From contig NZ_JAPNLK010000038.1 of assembly GCF_026627505.1 (NCBI RefSeq), positions 17,234 to 81,233 on the forward strand: a stretch of 64,000 nucleotides of DNA. Direction: 5' to 3'. Below, piece by piece: positions 1-8,152 of this stretch; the first letter of the stretch is position 1; each line of letters begins with the position of its first letter. The DNA is from Streptomyces sp. H27-H5. Its GTDB lineage: Bacteria > Actinomycetota > Actinomycetes > Streptomycetales > Streptomycetaceae. Made by a program: the position numbers and the translations under genes. Under the pieces are notes generated by a model. It was not told the origin of the DNA. It searched no databases and saw only the letters and a program-made list of their open reading frames with translations.

Positions 1-65
1 GCCAGCAGGTGGTCCAGTACGCGCGGAGCACCGTGGTCGTGGTCCGGGACGAGAACGAGGACTGA
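1..65 (+). CDS. C-terminal end of a possible universal stress protein (partial)
   Basis: Only the last 20 residues and the TGA stop at 63-65 are in the window; the frame begins at base 3. The peptide ends in a hydrophobic strand, STVVVVRDENED. UspA-fold proteins often finish with such a strand (…CPVVVVR…), so a universal stress protein is a reasonable guess. Other Rossmann-like proteins could end the same way. The coding assignment is clearer than the family assignment. Confidence 0.45.
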   Translation, partial: QQVVQYARSTVVVVRDENED

Positions 66-83
66 CGCGGACAGTCCCGCCGC

Positions 84-1037
84 CTACCGCACCGCTTGTC
101 GGTCGGGCGTCGGAGCCGTCAGGTCCGAGGGGTCCGTGTTGGCCCCGCACAGGATCACCGCGACCCGCTCCCCCAGCGGCTCCGGAGCCCCGCGGAGGGC
201 GGCGAGGGCGGTGGCGGCGGCCGCCTCGACCACGATCCGATGCTCCTCCCAGAGCCCCCGGCGGGCAGCGACGATGGCCGCGTCGGGGACGAGCACCGAG
301 TCCACGTCGCCCTGCCGTGCCGCGGCCAGGGCGTCGGCGGAGACCCGGGTGGCGCCGAGCGAGTCGGCCGCGACGGAATCCACCGGGACGTCCACGGGGC
401 GCCCCGCCTGCAGGGCGGCGTTCAGGGCCCGGCAGTTCTCGGGTTCGGCCGCCACGACCCGGACGCCGTGCTCGCGCGCGGCGGTGGCCACACCGGCGAA
501 CAGCCCGCCGCCGCCCACCGCGACGACCACCGTGTCCAGGCCGGAAAGTCCCGCCCGGATCTCGTCGAGCAGGGTGCCGGCGCCCGCCGCGATCAGCGGG
601 TGGTCGTACGCGTGGCTGCTCAGGGCGCCGCTCTCGTCCGCGAACTCCCGGCAGGCGGACAGTGCTTCGGCGTACCGGTCGCCGACGAGCCGCACGTCGG
701 CCCCGTACCCGCGCAGCCGCTCGACCTTCACGCGGGGCGCGTTCACGGGCAGGAACACGGTGGCGGCCACCCCTTGGGCGCGGGCCGCCCAGGCGCAGGC
801 GAGGCCCGCGTTGCCCCCGGAGGCTATGGTCACCCCGGCCGCGGGGAGGGTGCCCGCCTCACGGTGCGCGACGAGGAAGTTCCGGGCCCCGCGCGCCTTG
901 AAGGAGCCGGTGTGCTGGAGGTGTTCCAGGGCGTACCAGACGCCCCGGTCGGCGGGCACGACGGCGACGGGACGGATCACGTCGGCCATCCGGCCGGCGG
1001 CGGCGCGCACGGCCGCGTAGTCGAGCTGCTGCTCCAT
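84..1037 (-). CDS. PLP-dependent serine/threonine dehydratase
   Basis: This 317-residue protein should deaminate serine or threonine to the 2-oxo acid using pyridoxal phosphate. The PLP-lysine motif SFKARGA lies near residue 42, followed by the substrate loop ASGGNAG, and a glycine-rich phosphate-binding loop VAVGGGGLFAG further on. The length fits the short catabolic/racemase-like class without a C-terminal ACT domain, so biosynthetic IlvA is unlikely. The start is the ATG at 1037, with GAGGAGA about seven bases upstream; the frame stays open further upstream but without recognisable protein. The next upstream gene on this strand is a TetR regulator ending 125 bases before it, so the two may be co-transcribed. 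Serine/threonine racemase is an alternative within the same fold. Confidence 0.88.
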   Translation of the reverse strand: MEQQLDYAAVRAAAGRMADVIRPVAVVPADRGVWYALEHLQHTGSFKARGARNFLVAHREAGTLPAAGVTIASGGNAGLACAWAARAQGVAATVFLPVNAPRVKVERLRGYGADVRLVGDRYAEALSACREFADESGALSSHAYDHPLIAAGAGTLLDEIRAGLSGLDTVVVAVGGGGLFAGVATAAREHGVRVVAAEPENCRALNAALQAGRPVDVPVDSVAADSLGATRVSADALAAARQGDVDSVLVPDAAIVAARRGLWEEHRIVVEAAAATALAALRGAPEPLGERVAVILCGANTDPSDLTAPTPDRQAVR

Positions 1038-1162
1038 GAACGGTCTCCTCGGGGGGGCGGTGGTTGATTCAGGCGGTGATGCGTCCAGCCGGTGATGCGC
1101 CCAGCCGGTGACGGGTTGGGCCGGTGACGGGTCCGGCCGGTGACGGGCCGGGGCGTGCGGGT

Positions 1163-1807
1163 TCAGGCGCCGGCGGGCCGGGCGGCCTCGATCAGCTGGC
1201 GCAGGGCGCCGTGATACACCTCGTGGTCGGTCAGCGGGGGCAGTACGTCGGCCAGGCCGCCGGAGAGCACGGGGAACTCGGCCGGGTCCAGCGCGGCCAG
1301 GGCGGCCCGGGACGCGGCGGTGGCGCCGGCCGGATCGCGGTGGTCCACGAAGGCGGCGCTGCCGAGGGTGAGCAGGTACATCCGGCGGTAGACGGTCATC
1401 GCCTCGGCGGCGGTCATCCCGGCGGCGACGCTGTCGGCCAGCGCCGGTTCCACGAGGCGGGCGAGCAGTCGGCGGCCCAACCAGGGCCGGCCACCGCGCA
1501 GTACGAGCAGTCCGGGGTGCGCGGTGAGCAGTCGGTAGAACGCGGAGAACCGCTGTTCGGTGGCCTCGGCCCAGTCGGTGCCGGCGGCGATCTCGGGCAG
1601 TTGGCCGGCAAGGTGTTCGGTGCACAGGTCCAACAGCCCGGCCAGATCGGCGCAGCGGCGCTGGACGGTGGCGTGCGAGACGTCGAGCCGGTCGGCGAGG
1701 GCGCGGAAGCTGAGTGCGGCCGGCCCTTCCTCGTCGAGGATCCGCAGGGCTTCCACGGCGATCGCCTCGGGGGTCGCGCGGTCCAGGGCGGCTGATCTTC
1801 TCGGCAT
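1163..1807 (-). CDS. TetR-family transcriptional regulator
   Basis: The N-terminus carries a TetR-type helix-turn-helix: AIAVEALRILDEEG, then FRALADRLDVSHATVQRRC. The C-terminal half is a helical ligand-binding region with no catalytic motif. The start used is the ATG at 1807 (MPRRSAALDR), because TetR proteins usually begin close to their first helix. A GTG at 1834 in the same frame would add nine residues but would overlap a candidate operator. The gene diverges from the GH27 galactosidase at 2047 and precedes the dehydratase on its own strand. It could control either or itself; the ligand is unknown. Confidence 0.85.
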   Translation of the reverse strand: MPRRSAALDRATPEAIAVEALRILDEEGPAALSFRALADRLDVSHATVQRRCADLAGLLDLCTEHLAGQLPEIAAGTDWAEATEQRFSAFYRLLTAHPGLLVLRGGRPWLGRRLLARLVEPALADSVAAGMTAAEAMTVYRRMYLLTLGSAAFVDHRDPAGATAASRAALAALDPAEFPVLSGGLADVLPPLTDHEVYHGALRQLIEAARPAGA

Positions 1808-1809
1808 GA

Positions 1810-1846
1810 GATACACCGTAACAGACACCGTCACGTACGACGTATC
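1810..1846. promoter_or_regulatory. Inverted repeat just upstream of the tetR start
   Basis: GATACACCGT at 1810-1819 faces ACGACGTATC at 1837-1846, whose reverse complement is GATACGTCGT, with 17 bases between. The arms differ at two positions. It lies directly upstream of the preferred ATG, where an autoregulatory TetR operator is often found. This is a visual call only. Confidence 0.35.
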
Positions 1847-1938
1847 ACCCGAGGGTCGGCGGACCGGGCGCCCCCGGGTTCGGTCAAGCGGACGCCCGTG
1901 AAGTCAACCCTTCGCGTGAGGGCGACTACACCCATATT

Positions 1939-1962
1939 GCTGGTCATCACGTCATAACCAGC
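1939..1962. promoter_or_regulatory. Inverted repeat in the tetR / GH27 intergenic region
   Basis: GCTGGT at 1939-1944 and ACCAGC at 1957-1962 are perfectly complementary; two further inner bases also pair, giving GCTGGTYAT arms. It lies in the 239-base divergent region, about 85 bases before the galactosidase start. A sugar-responsive repressor site is plausible. The arms are too far apart to match a DasR-type site. Confidence 0.4.
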
Positions 1963-2046
1963 GACTTGTATTGACAGTGGGTAGCCGCACCGCTGCACTG
2001 AGCGCTCGACAGACCCTCGGTACGTCCCCCACGTCAAGGAGACCCC

Positions 2047-3729
2047 GTGCCGCCTCGCCCGCGTGCGTCGCTCCCCTGTCTGACCGCGGCCGCCCTGCTC
2101 GCCCTCCTCCTGTCCCCCGCGACGGCGGCGGCCGAGCCCACCGCCACCTCGGACACCCCGCTCGCCCTCACCCCTCCCATGGGATGGAACAACTGGGCGC
2201 ACTACATGTGCGACATCGACGAGGCCAAGGTGGTCGCGAACGCCGACGCGCTCGTCTCCACCGGTCTCGCCGCCAAGGGCTACGACACGGTGACCGTCGA
2301 CGACTGCTGGATGCTGAAGAGCCGTGACGCCGACGGCGACCTGGTCGCCGATCCGGAGAAGTTCCCGCACGGGATGGCCTGGCTCGGCAAGTACCTGCAC
2401 GCCAAGGGGCTGAAGTTCGGCATCTACCAGGACGCGGGCGCGCTGACCTGCGGGCGCTATCCCGGCAGCGGGGCGCCCGCGGGCGGGGGCGCGGACCACT
2501 ACGCGCGCGACGCCCGGCTCTTCGCCTCCTGGAAGGCGGACTTCGTCAAGATGGACGGCTGCAACCTGTACGTGCCGCCCGGCAAGACGAAGGAACAGGC
2601 CTACCGCGACGCGTACAACGGCGTGGCCCGGGCCCTGCGCGACAGCGGCCGCGACATGGTCCTGTCCGCGTCCGCGCCCGCCTACTTCCAGCAGGGCGAA
2701 TGGGGCGGCGCCGACTGGCACAAGGTGATCGACTGGGTCGGCGAGACCGGCCAGTTGTGGCGCGAGGGCCGTGACATCAAGGTGTACGCGCCGACCGCGC
2801 CCACGACCTCGCGGTGGAGTTCGGTCCTCGGCAACTACGGCTACAACCGTTGGCTCGGCCGGTACGCGGGCCCCGGCAACTGGAACGACCCGGACTTCCT
2901 CATCGCCGGCGCCCCCGGACTCACCGAGGCGGAGAGCCGCAGCCAGGTCGGCCTGTGGGCCATGATGGCTGCCCCCTTCATCCTCTCCTCCGAGGTCTCC
3001 GCGCTCACCCCGGCCGGGCTCGCCGCGCTCGGCAACACCGACCTGATCGCGCTCGACCAGGACCCGTTGGGCCGGCAGGGCGCGGTGGTCTCCTCGAACG
3101 GCACCTCCGACGTCCTGGTGCGGCCGCTCGCGAACGGCGACCGCGCGGTGGCCGTCCTCAACCGCACCGGCGCGGCCATGGACGTCGACGTGCCGCTGGA
3201 GGACATCGGCCTGCCCTCGTCGTGCGCCGTCGACGTCAAGGACCTGTGGAGCGGGGCACACCGTGAGGCGACCGTCTCGCTGACCGGCAGGGTAGCCGCC
3301 CACGACACCGCGGTGTGGCGGCTCACCCCGCGCGGCTGCGGCAAGGCCGTGCCGACCGGGCAGATCGCCGGCAACGCGGCCAAGTGCGCCGACGGGGCCA
3401 ACACCAGCGGTGTCGGCGCGGTGGTCATGGCAGCCTGTACCGGCGCCCCCGACCAGCGGTGGACCGTGGGCCCCGACTCCCGTCTGCGGTCGGCCGGCCA
3501 GTGCCTGACCGCCGGGGACGGCGACCTGGTGGAGCTCGCCGACTGCGTGCCCGGGCGATCCCGGCAGAGCTGGGCGCACGACCGTCCCGGCGCCCTGGTC
3601 GAGAAGAGCAGCGGGCTGTGCCTGACCGCGCCCGCGGCCGCGGCGACCCCGGACGCGCCGGCCGAGCGGCTGCGCCTGACCCCCTGTGGCGACCACCGGA
3701 TCGACCAGACCTGGGCCCTGCCGGCCTGA
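2047..3729 (+). CDS. Secreted GH27 alpha-galactosidase with C-terminal ricin-type lectin domain
   Basis: This 560-residue exported enzyme should release alpha-linked galactose (or a related sugar) outside the cell. A Sec signal peptide with a long Leu/Ala core occupies about residues 1-32. The GH27 barrel follows: PPMGWNNW, TVDDCW, nucleophile Asp170 in FVKMDGCN, acid/base Asp243 in EGRDIKV, and GPGNWNDPDFL. A beta-sandwich comes next. From about residue 438 there is a ricin B lectin-like domain with QxW-type repeats (DQRWTV, QSWAH, DQTWAL). The start is GTG at 2047 with AAGGAG six bases upstream. The GH89 gene follows 59 bases after the stop on the same strand, so the two are probably transcribed together. 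Confidence 0.93.
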   Translation: MPPRPRASLPCLTAAALLALLLSPATAAAEPTATSDTPLALTPPMGWNNWAHYMCDIDEAKVVANADALVSTGLAAKGYDTVTVDDCWMLKSRDADGDLVADPEKFPHGMAWLGKYLHAKGLKFGIYQDAGALTCGRYPGSGAPAGGGADHYARDARLFASWKADFVKMDGCNLYVPPGKTKEQAYRDAYNGVARALRDSGRDMVLSASAPAYFQQGEWGGADWHKVIDWVGETGQLWREGRDIKVYAPTAPTTSRWSSVLGNYGYNRWLGRYAGPGNWNDPDFLIAGAPGLTEAESRSQVGLWAMMAAPFILSSEVSALTPAGLAALGNTDLIALDQDPLGRQGAVVSSNGTSDVLVRPLANGDRAVAVLNRTGAAMDVDVPLEDIGLPSSCAVDVKDLWSGAHREATVSLTGRVAAHDTAVWRLTPRGCGKAVPTGQIAGNAAKCADGANTSGVGAVVMAACTGAPDQRWTVGPDSRLRSAGQCLTAGDGDLVELADCVPGRSRQSWAHDRPGALVEKSSGLCLTAPAAAATPDAPAERLRLTPCGDHRIDQTWALPA

Positions 3730-3788
3730 CGGCTCCGGTCCGACGCTCCGACCCGACGGCACCGATCGACGGAATGAGGTACGGCTCG

Positions 3789-6065
3789 ATGGCACGCAGC
3801 GGGCGCCCGCGAGGGCGCCGTACGGTCGCGGTGGCGGCGCTTCCCGCGGCACTGCTCGTCCTGGTCCTGGCGGGGGCGACGCCCGGGGCGGTCGCCTCGG
3901 GCGCGGGATCACCCGCCGCGCCCGACGTACGGCAGTCCGACGTACGTCGGCTTACGCCGGCCCGGGACTTCGACGCGCGTCCGGCGCGGGAGGCCCTGGA
4001 GCGGCTGCTGCCGCGGCACGCCGGGCAGTTCACCCTGGCGCCCGACGCGGGCGGCGCGGCGGACACCTTCACGGTGTCCGGGACGGCGGGCGCCATCACG
4101 GTGCGCGGCACCAGCGGCGCGACCCTGCTCACCGGGGTCGGCTGGTACCTCCAGCACGTCGCGGGCGCCGACATCGGCTGGCCCGGCGACAGCCTGGGGA
4201 TGCTGCCGGAGCGCTTGCCGGCCGTACCGAAGTCGGTCACCCGGAGCGCGCTGGTCGCCCACCGGTACGCGCTCAACGACACCGACGACGGCTACTCGGG
4301 CCCCTACCGCACCTTCGAGGAGCACCGGCGGCAGATCGACCTGCTGGCCCTGCACGGCGTCAACGAGGTGTTCGTGCAGGTCGGCGCCGAGTATCCGTAC
4401 TACCGGGCGCTCCAGCGGTTCGGATACTCGGCGGCGGAGCTGAGGGCGTGGATCCCCGGTCCCGCGCACCAGAGTTGGTGGTTGTTGCAGAACATGAGCG
4501 GCTTCGGCGGACCGGTCTCGGAAGGGCTGATGCGCGAGCGGGCCGGGATCGGCGGCCGGATCGCCGAGCAGTTGCGCGGCCTCGGCATGACCCCGGTGCT
4601 CCCGGGCTTCTTCGGCACGGTGCCGCCGGCGTTCGCAGCGCGCAACCCCGGTGCCACGACGGTGCCGCAGGGCGACTGGGCGGGCTTCGACCGTCCGGAC
4701 TGGTTGGACCCGAACTCGGCCGCGTTCGGGAAGCTGGCCGCCGCGTACTACGCGGAACAGCGGGCGGTGTTCGGAGACAGTTCCATGTACCGGATGAGCC
4801 CGCTGCACGAGGGCGGCAAGACGGGTCCGGTGGACGTGACGGCGGCCGCCGGGGCGGTGCAGAAGGCGCTGTGGGCGGCCCATCCCGGCGCACTGTGGGC
4901 CGTGTTGGGCTGGCAGGAGGATCCGAGGAGGGAACTCCTGGCCGGGGTCGACACCTCGAAGCTGTTGGTCCTGGACGGACTGTCCGACCGGTACGACGGG
5001 TTGGACCGGGAGGCCCGTTGGGGCGGCGCTCCCTACGCGCTGGGCACGATCCCCAACTTCGGCGGACACACCACGATCGGCGCCAACACCCCGGTGTGGG
5101 CCGACCGGTTCGGCGCGTGGCGGTCCAAGTCGAACAGTGCGCTCGCGGGCATCGCGTACATGCCGGAGGCCACCGGGACCGATCCCGCCGCCTTCGACCT
5201 CTTCACGGATCTGGCCTGGGAGTCCGGGCCGATCGACCAGAGGAAGTGGTTCGCGGCGTACTCCGCCCGCCGGTACGGGCGCGCCGACGCCGAGGCGGCG
5301 GCCGCGTGGGAGGAACTGCGCAAGGGCCCGTACAGCACCCCCTCGGGCCTGTGGTCGGAGTCCCAGGACGGCCTGTTCACGGCCCGGCCGAGCCTGAGCG
5401 CGGCGGGATCCGCCCGATGGAGCCCCACGTCGATGCGCTATCCGGCGGGTTCGGTGCGGCGCGCCCTGGACCACCTGTTGAAGGTGGACCCGCCGCTGCG
5501 GGGTTCCAGCGCCTACCGGTACGACCTGGTGGACACGGCCCGGCAGGCGTTGGCGAACCATTCGCGGGTGCTGCTGCCGAGGATCAAGGCGGCGTACGAC
5601 GCGAAGGACGTGCGCCTGTTCCGTGAGTTGACCGCGCAGTGGCGCGACGGTGAGAGGCGCTTGGACGCCGTCACGAGCGCCGACCCGCACTTCCTGCTGG
5701 GGCCCCGCCTCTCGGCCGCCCGCTCCCGGGGCGCGGGCCGGGCGGAGGCGGACCGGTACGAATACGACGCGCGTTCGCTCCTGAGCGTGTGGGGGCCGCG
5801 CGCCGCCTCGGAGGGAGGCTCCCTGCACGACTACGCGAACCGTGAGTGGGGCGGTCTCGTCTCGGAGCTGTACGCGCCGCGTTGGGACGCGTACTTCGCC
5901 ACGCTGGAGGAGGCGCTGGTCCGGCGGGCGGTGCCCCGGCAGATCGACTGGCACGCCTTCGACGAGGAGTGGGCGCGGCGGACCACTCGCCATGCCCAGG
6001 CACCGGTCGGGGATCCGTACGCCCTGGCGGCGGGGATCGCGGCCGCGCTTCCCGCCGCGAAATGA
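3789..6065 (+). CDS. Secreted GH89 alpha-N-acetylglucosaminidase (NAGLU family)
   Basis: The 758-residue product resembles bacterial and lysosomal NAGLU enzymes, which cleave terminal alpha-GlcNAc from glycans such as heparan-type chains or mucins. After a signal peptide (about residues 10-36) come the N-terminal small domain (LLTGVGWYLQHV), a TIM barrel with LALHGVNEVFVQVG, WWLLQNMSGFGGP, MSPLHEGG and WAVLGWQEDP, and a helical C-terminal domain with DYANREWGGL. ATG 3789 is preferred over ATG 3774 because GAGGT sits eight bases before it, while 3774 lacks a clear site. Pairing with the GH27 lectin enzyme suggests combined attack on an extracellular galactose- and GlcNAc-containing glycan. The substrate itself is inferred. 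Confidence 0.9.
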   Translation: MARSGRPRGRRTVAVAALPAALLVLVLAGATPGAVASGAGSPAAPDVRQSDVRRLTPARDFDARPAREALERLLPRHAGQFTLAPDAGGAADTFTVSGTAGAITVRGTSGATLLTGVGWYLQHVAGADIGWPGDSLGMLPERLPAVPKSVTRSALVAHRYALNDTDDGYSGPYRTFEEHRRQIDLLALHGVNEVFVQVGAEYPYYRALQRFGYSAAELRAWIPGPAHQSWWLLQNMSGFGGPVSEGLMRERAGIGGRIAEQLRGLGMTPVLPGFFGTVPPAFAARNPGATTVPQGDWAGFDRPDWLDPNSAAFGKLAAAYYAEQRAVFGDSSMYRMSPLHEGGKTGPVDVTAAAGAVQKALWAAHPGALWAVLGWQEDPRRELLAGVDTSKLLVLDGLSDRYDGLDREARWGGAPYALGTIPNFGGHTTIGANTPVWADRFGAWRSKSNSALAGIAYMPEATGTDPAAFDLFTDLAWESGPIDQRKWFAAYSARRYGRADAEAAAAWEELRKGPYSTPSGLWSESQDGLFTARPSLSAAGSARWSPTSMRYPAGSVRRALDHLLKVDPPLRGSSAYRYDLVDTARQALANHSRVLLPRIKAAYDAKDVRLFRELTAQWRDGERRLDAVTSADPHFLLGPRLSAARSRGAGRAEADRYEYDARSLLSVWGPRAASEGGSLHDYANREWGGLVSELYAPRWDAYFATLEEALVRRAVPRQIDWHAFDEEWARRTTRHAQAPVGDPYALAAGIAAALPAAK

Positions 6066-6112
6066 CCTACATCATCGGCCGTGGCGCTGTCCGGGACTTC
6101 CCGTGACCGTCA

Positions 6113-6144
6113 CTCTCACGTGGGTAATTCCACACTCGTGAGAG
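6113..6144. promoter_or_regulatory. Nested inverted repeat after the GH89 gene
   Basis: CTCTCACG at 6113-6120 pairs perfectly with CGTGAGAG at 6137-6144. Inside it lies a second symmetrical element, GTGG-GTAATT-CCAC. It starts 48 bases after the GH89 stop. It could terminate that operon, but there is no T-rich tail and the AT-rich core looks more like a protein-binding site upstream of the small gene at 6272. Confidence 0.4.
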
Positions 6145-6271
6145 GGAGAGCACATACGGCTGATCACCACACTGGACGGGTGGTCGGTTCACTGGCCCGG
6201 ACACGAACAGGGGCGGCTGTCGGAGCGATCCGGTGGCCGCCCCTTCCGACGCCCCCAGGAGCGCACCGAGC

Positions 6272-6487
6272 ATGTCCGAGACCGAGCCGGAGCGGCCCTC
6301 CCCGGCGCCGGAAGCCCCGTCCGACCTCGCGACCGCGCCGATCCGGGCCGGCGGGGACCCCGACCAGGCCGTCCCCCCGTCGCCGCGGGTCGGGGAGCCG
6401 GCGCGGGAGCCGTCGTCGCGCTCGGAGCCGTGGGACCTGATCACCGACGGGGTGGTCGAGCTGCGCAAGCGCAGGCCCCGCGGATGA
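6272..6487 (+). CDS. Small hypothetical protein, 71 residues
   Basis: I do not recognise this protein. It starts at ATG 6272 with AGGAG about ten bases upstream. The first 50 residues are Pro-, Ala-, Ser- and acidic-rich and probably disordered. The last 20 are more ordered and basic (WDLITDGVVELRKRRPRG). It has no signal peptide or membrane segment. It lies 121 bases upstream of the sigK coding start and just before the SigK-type promoter, so it is not necessarily in that operon. Its short length leaves real doubt that it is expressed. Confidence 0.45.
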   Translation: MSETEPERPSPAPEAPSDLATAPIRAGGDPDQAVPPSPRVGEPAREPSSRSEPWDLITDGVVELRKRRPRG

Positions 6488-6524
6488 CGGGTGCGGGGCC
6501 GACGGGCACCGCCGGCGGGCGGGG

Positions 6525-6552
6525 CCAATCCAGTGGCTCGGCGGCTACGAAT
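6525..6552 (+). promoter_or_regulatory. SigK-type promoter of the first sigK operon
   Basis: CCAATCC at 6525-6531, a 16-base spacer, then CGAAT at 6548-6552. The same pattern with identical spacing occurs at 57521-57548 before the second sigK and at 8026-8053 before the fasciclin gene. Transcription would start near 6559, which excludes the in-frame ATG at 6558 as the translation start and supports GTG 6609. Mycobacterial SigK promoters, from memory, have a similar CCATCC/CGAAT form. Confidence 0.7.
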
Positions 6553-6608
6553 GGCTCATGAGGCGCGCGGATGCCGACGAACGACCGGGAATCCCGGAGG
6601 ATCTTCCC

Positions 6609-7190
6609 GTGAACGACGTGACACGAGCGGACCGCGCCGAGGACGGCATGTCAGCCCTCCTCGGCCGGGTCGCCGAAGGGGACGAGGACGCCTTCGTCTC
6701 GGTGTACGAGGCAGTGAGCGGGTCCGTGCTGGGCCTGGCGTACACGGTGCTGCGCGACCGGGCCCAGGCCGAGGAGGTGGCGCAGGAGGTGCTCGTCGAG
6801 GTGTGGCGTACCGCCGGGCGCTACCGCGCCGACCGGGGCAGCGTGCGGACCTGGGTGCTGACGATGGCGCACCGCCGCGCGGTGGACCGGGTGCGTTCCG
6901 CGCAGGCCTCGACCGAGCGGGAGCGGCGCGCGGCGCGGCTGGAGGCCGCGCTTCCGGAGTTCGACGAGGTGAGCGAGGCGGTGGAGCACCACGAGGAGCG
7001 TGACCGGGTGCGGCGCTGCCTGGGCTCGCTGACCGAGATCCAGCGCCAGTCGGTCACCCTGGCCTACTACCGGGGTCTGACCTGCCGCGAGGTGTCCGAG
7101 GAGCTGTCGGTGCCGCTGGGTACCGTGAAGACGCGCCTGCGCGACGGGCTGCTGCGGCTGCGCGACTGTCTCGGGGTGAACGGCGGATGA
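6609..7190 (+). CDS. sigK: ECF sigma factor of the SigK type
   Basis: The 193-residue protein has sigma region 2 (AFVSVYEAVSGSVLGLAY, AEEVAQEVLVEVWRTAGRYR, then GSVRTWVLTMAHRRAVDRVR) and region 4 (QRQSVTLAYYRGLTCREVSE, then PLGTVKTRLRDGLLRLRDCL). It should direct RNA polymerase to CCAA/CGAA-type promoters. GTG 6609 is preferred because GGAGG lies eight bases upstream and the predicted transcription start lies downstream of the alternative ATG at 6558. The stop overlaps the rskA start by ATGA, so sigma and anti-sigma factors are translationally coupled. A paralogous pair sits at 57649-58952. A positive autoregulatory loop is likely because its own promoter matches the shared pattern. Confidence 0.92.
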   Translation: MNDVTRADRAEDGMSALLGRVAEGDEDAFVSVYEAVSGSVLGLAYTVLRDRAQAEEVAQEVLVEVWRTAGRYRADRGSVRTWVLTMAHRRAVDRVRSAQASTERERRAARLEAALPEFDEVSEAVEHHEERDRVRRCLGSLTEIQRQSVTLAYYRGLTCREVSEELSVPLGTVKTRLRDGLLRLRDCLGVNGG

Positions 7191-7975
7191 GCACAGAGGA
7201 CACGGAAGGCACGGAAGGCGCGACGCGCCGCATGCACGAGGGCACGGGCGCCTACGTCACGGACGCGCTGCCCCCGGCGGAGCGGGCGGCCTTCGAGGCG
7301 CACCTGGAGACCTGCGAGGCGTGCCTGCGGGAGGTCGCGGAACTCGCGGCCACCGCGGCCCTGCTGGGCCGGGCGGTGGCCGTGGAGCCGCCGCCGGCGC
7401 TCCGGGAGTCGGTGCTGCGCGAGATCCGGGCGGTGCCCGCGCGGCCGGATCCCGTACGGGTGCCCGCGCACCACGCGCGGCCCGCCCGGCCCTGGCTCCG
7501 CTGGGCCCTGGCGGCCTGCCTCGCGGCGGCGGTCGGTTTCGGCGGGGTGGCGGCCTGGCAGTACCAGCGGGCCGAGACGGCCCGGCAGGACGCCCGACGG
7601 GTCGAGGCGCGGGCGGCGGCACTCACGGAGCTGCTGGCGGCGCCCGACGCGCGGCTGACCACGGGCCGCATGGCCGACGGCGGCACGGGCACGGTGGTGC
7701 TCTCCCGGGACCGGGACCGGGCCGTGTTCGTGGCCGACGGCCTGGCGGCGCCGCCCGAGGGGCGGGTGTACCAACTGTGGTACGCCGACCCGAAGGGCGT
7801 CATGCGTCCGGCCGGGCTGATGGACCCGGCGCGACCCGACGCGCCGGCGCTGCTCAGGGGCGAGGTGGGCCCCGCCACCGGGGTCGGGGTCACGGAGGAA
7901 CCGGCGGGCGGTTCGGCCGCACCGACCACGGATCCGCTGGTGGTGCTCGCGTTCCCGGCGGCGGGCGCCGCGTAG
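7187..7975 (+). CDS. rskA: RskA-family anti-sigma-K factor (membrane protein)
   Basis: This 262-residue protein should hold the upstream SigK inactive at the membrane. The N-terminal cytoplasmic part has the anti-sigma fold with HLETCEAC (H-x3-C-x2-C). One transmembrane helix (LRWALAACLAAAVGFGGVAAW, about residues 104-124) follows, then an extracytoplasmic RskA domain including GRVYQLWYADPKGVMRPAGL and VTEEPAGGS. Its ATG overlaps the sigK stop. Release probably needs regulated proteolysis, as in the mycobacterial pair; the proteases are not in this window. The paralogue at 58233 is shorter at its N-terminus and linker but has the same order of elements. Confidence 0.92.
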   Translation: MSTEDTEGTEGATRRMHEGTGAYVTDALPPAERAAFEAHLETCEACLREVAELAATAALLGRAVAVEPPPALRESVLREIRAVPARPDPVRVPAHHARPARPWLRWALAACLAAAVGFGGVAAWQYQRAETARQDARRVEARAAALTELLAAPDARLTTGRMADGGTGTVVLSRDRDRAVFVADGLAAPPEGRVYQLWYADPKGVMRPAGLMDPARPDAPALLRGEVGPATGVGVTEEPAGGSAAPTTDPLVVLAFPAAGAA

Positions 7976-8025
7976 GAGCGGAGCCGGGAGGCTCCCTCCG
8001 GGCGGCACGCATGGGACACACCTCA

Positions 8026-8053
8026 CCAAACCGGTCGCCCGACGGCTCCGAAT
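8026..8053 (+). promoter_or_regulatory. SigK-type promoter of the fasciclin gene
   Basis: CCAAACC at 8026-8032, 16 bases, then CGAAT at 8049-8053, with exactly the spacing seen before both sigK genes. It predicts a leader of about 93 bases before the fasciclin start. This makes the gene a direct SigK target rather than a read-through passenger. Confidence 0.68.
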
Positions 8054-8152
8054 GACCCGTGTGAAGGAAGACCCGGGACGCCCGCGACCCGCACTGTCGG
8101 GCGGGGCGCCCGGGGCGGGGGGGGGGAACGACCCGACCCGAGGAGTCACGTG

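Noticed and set aside
1831..3912. Long minus-strand open frame opposite the GH27 gene
   Set aside because: The + strand shows every GH27 motif and a lectin domain; the antisense frame shows none.
8102..8128. G-run near 8110-8127 as a functional element
   Set aside because: It lies in the fasciclin leader between promoter and ribosome site; a homopolymer of this kind is likely incidental or a sequencing-prone tract.
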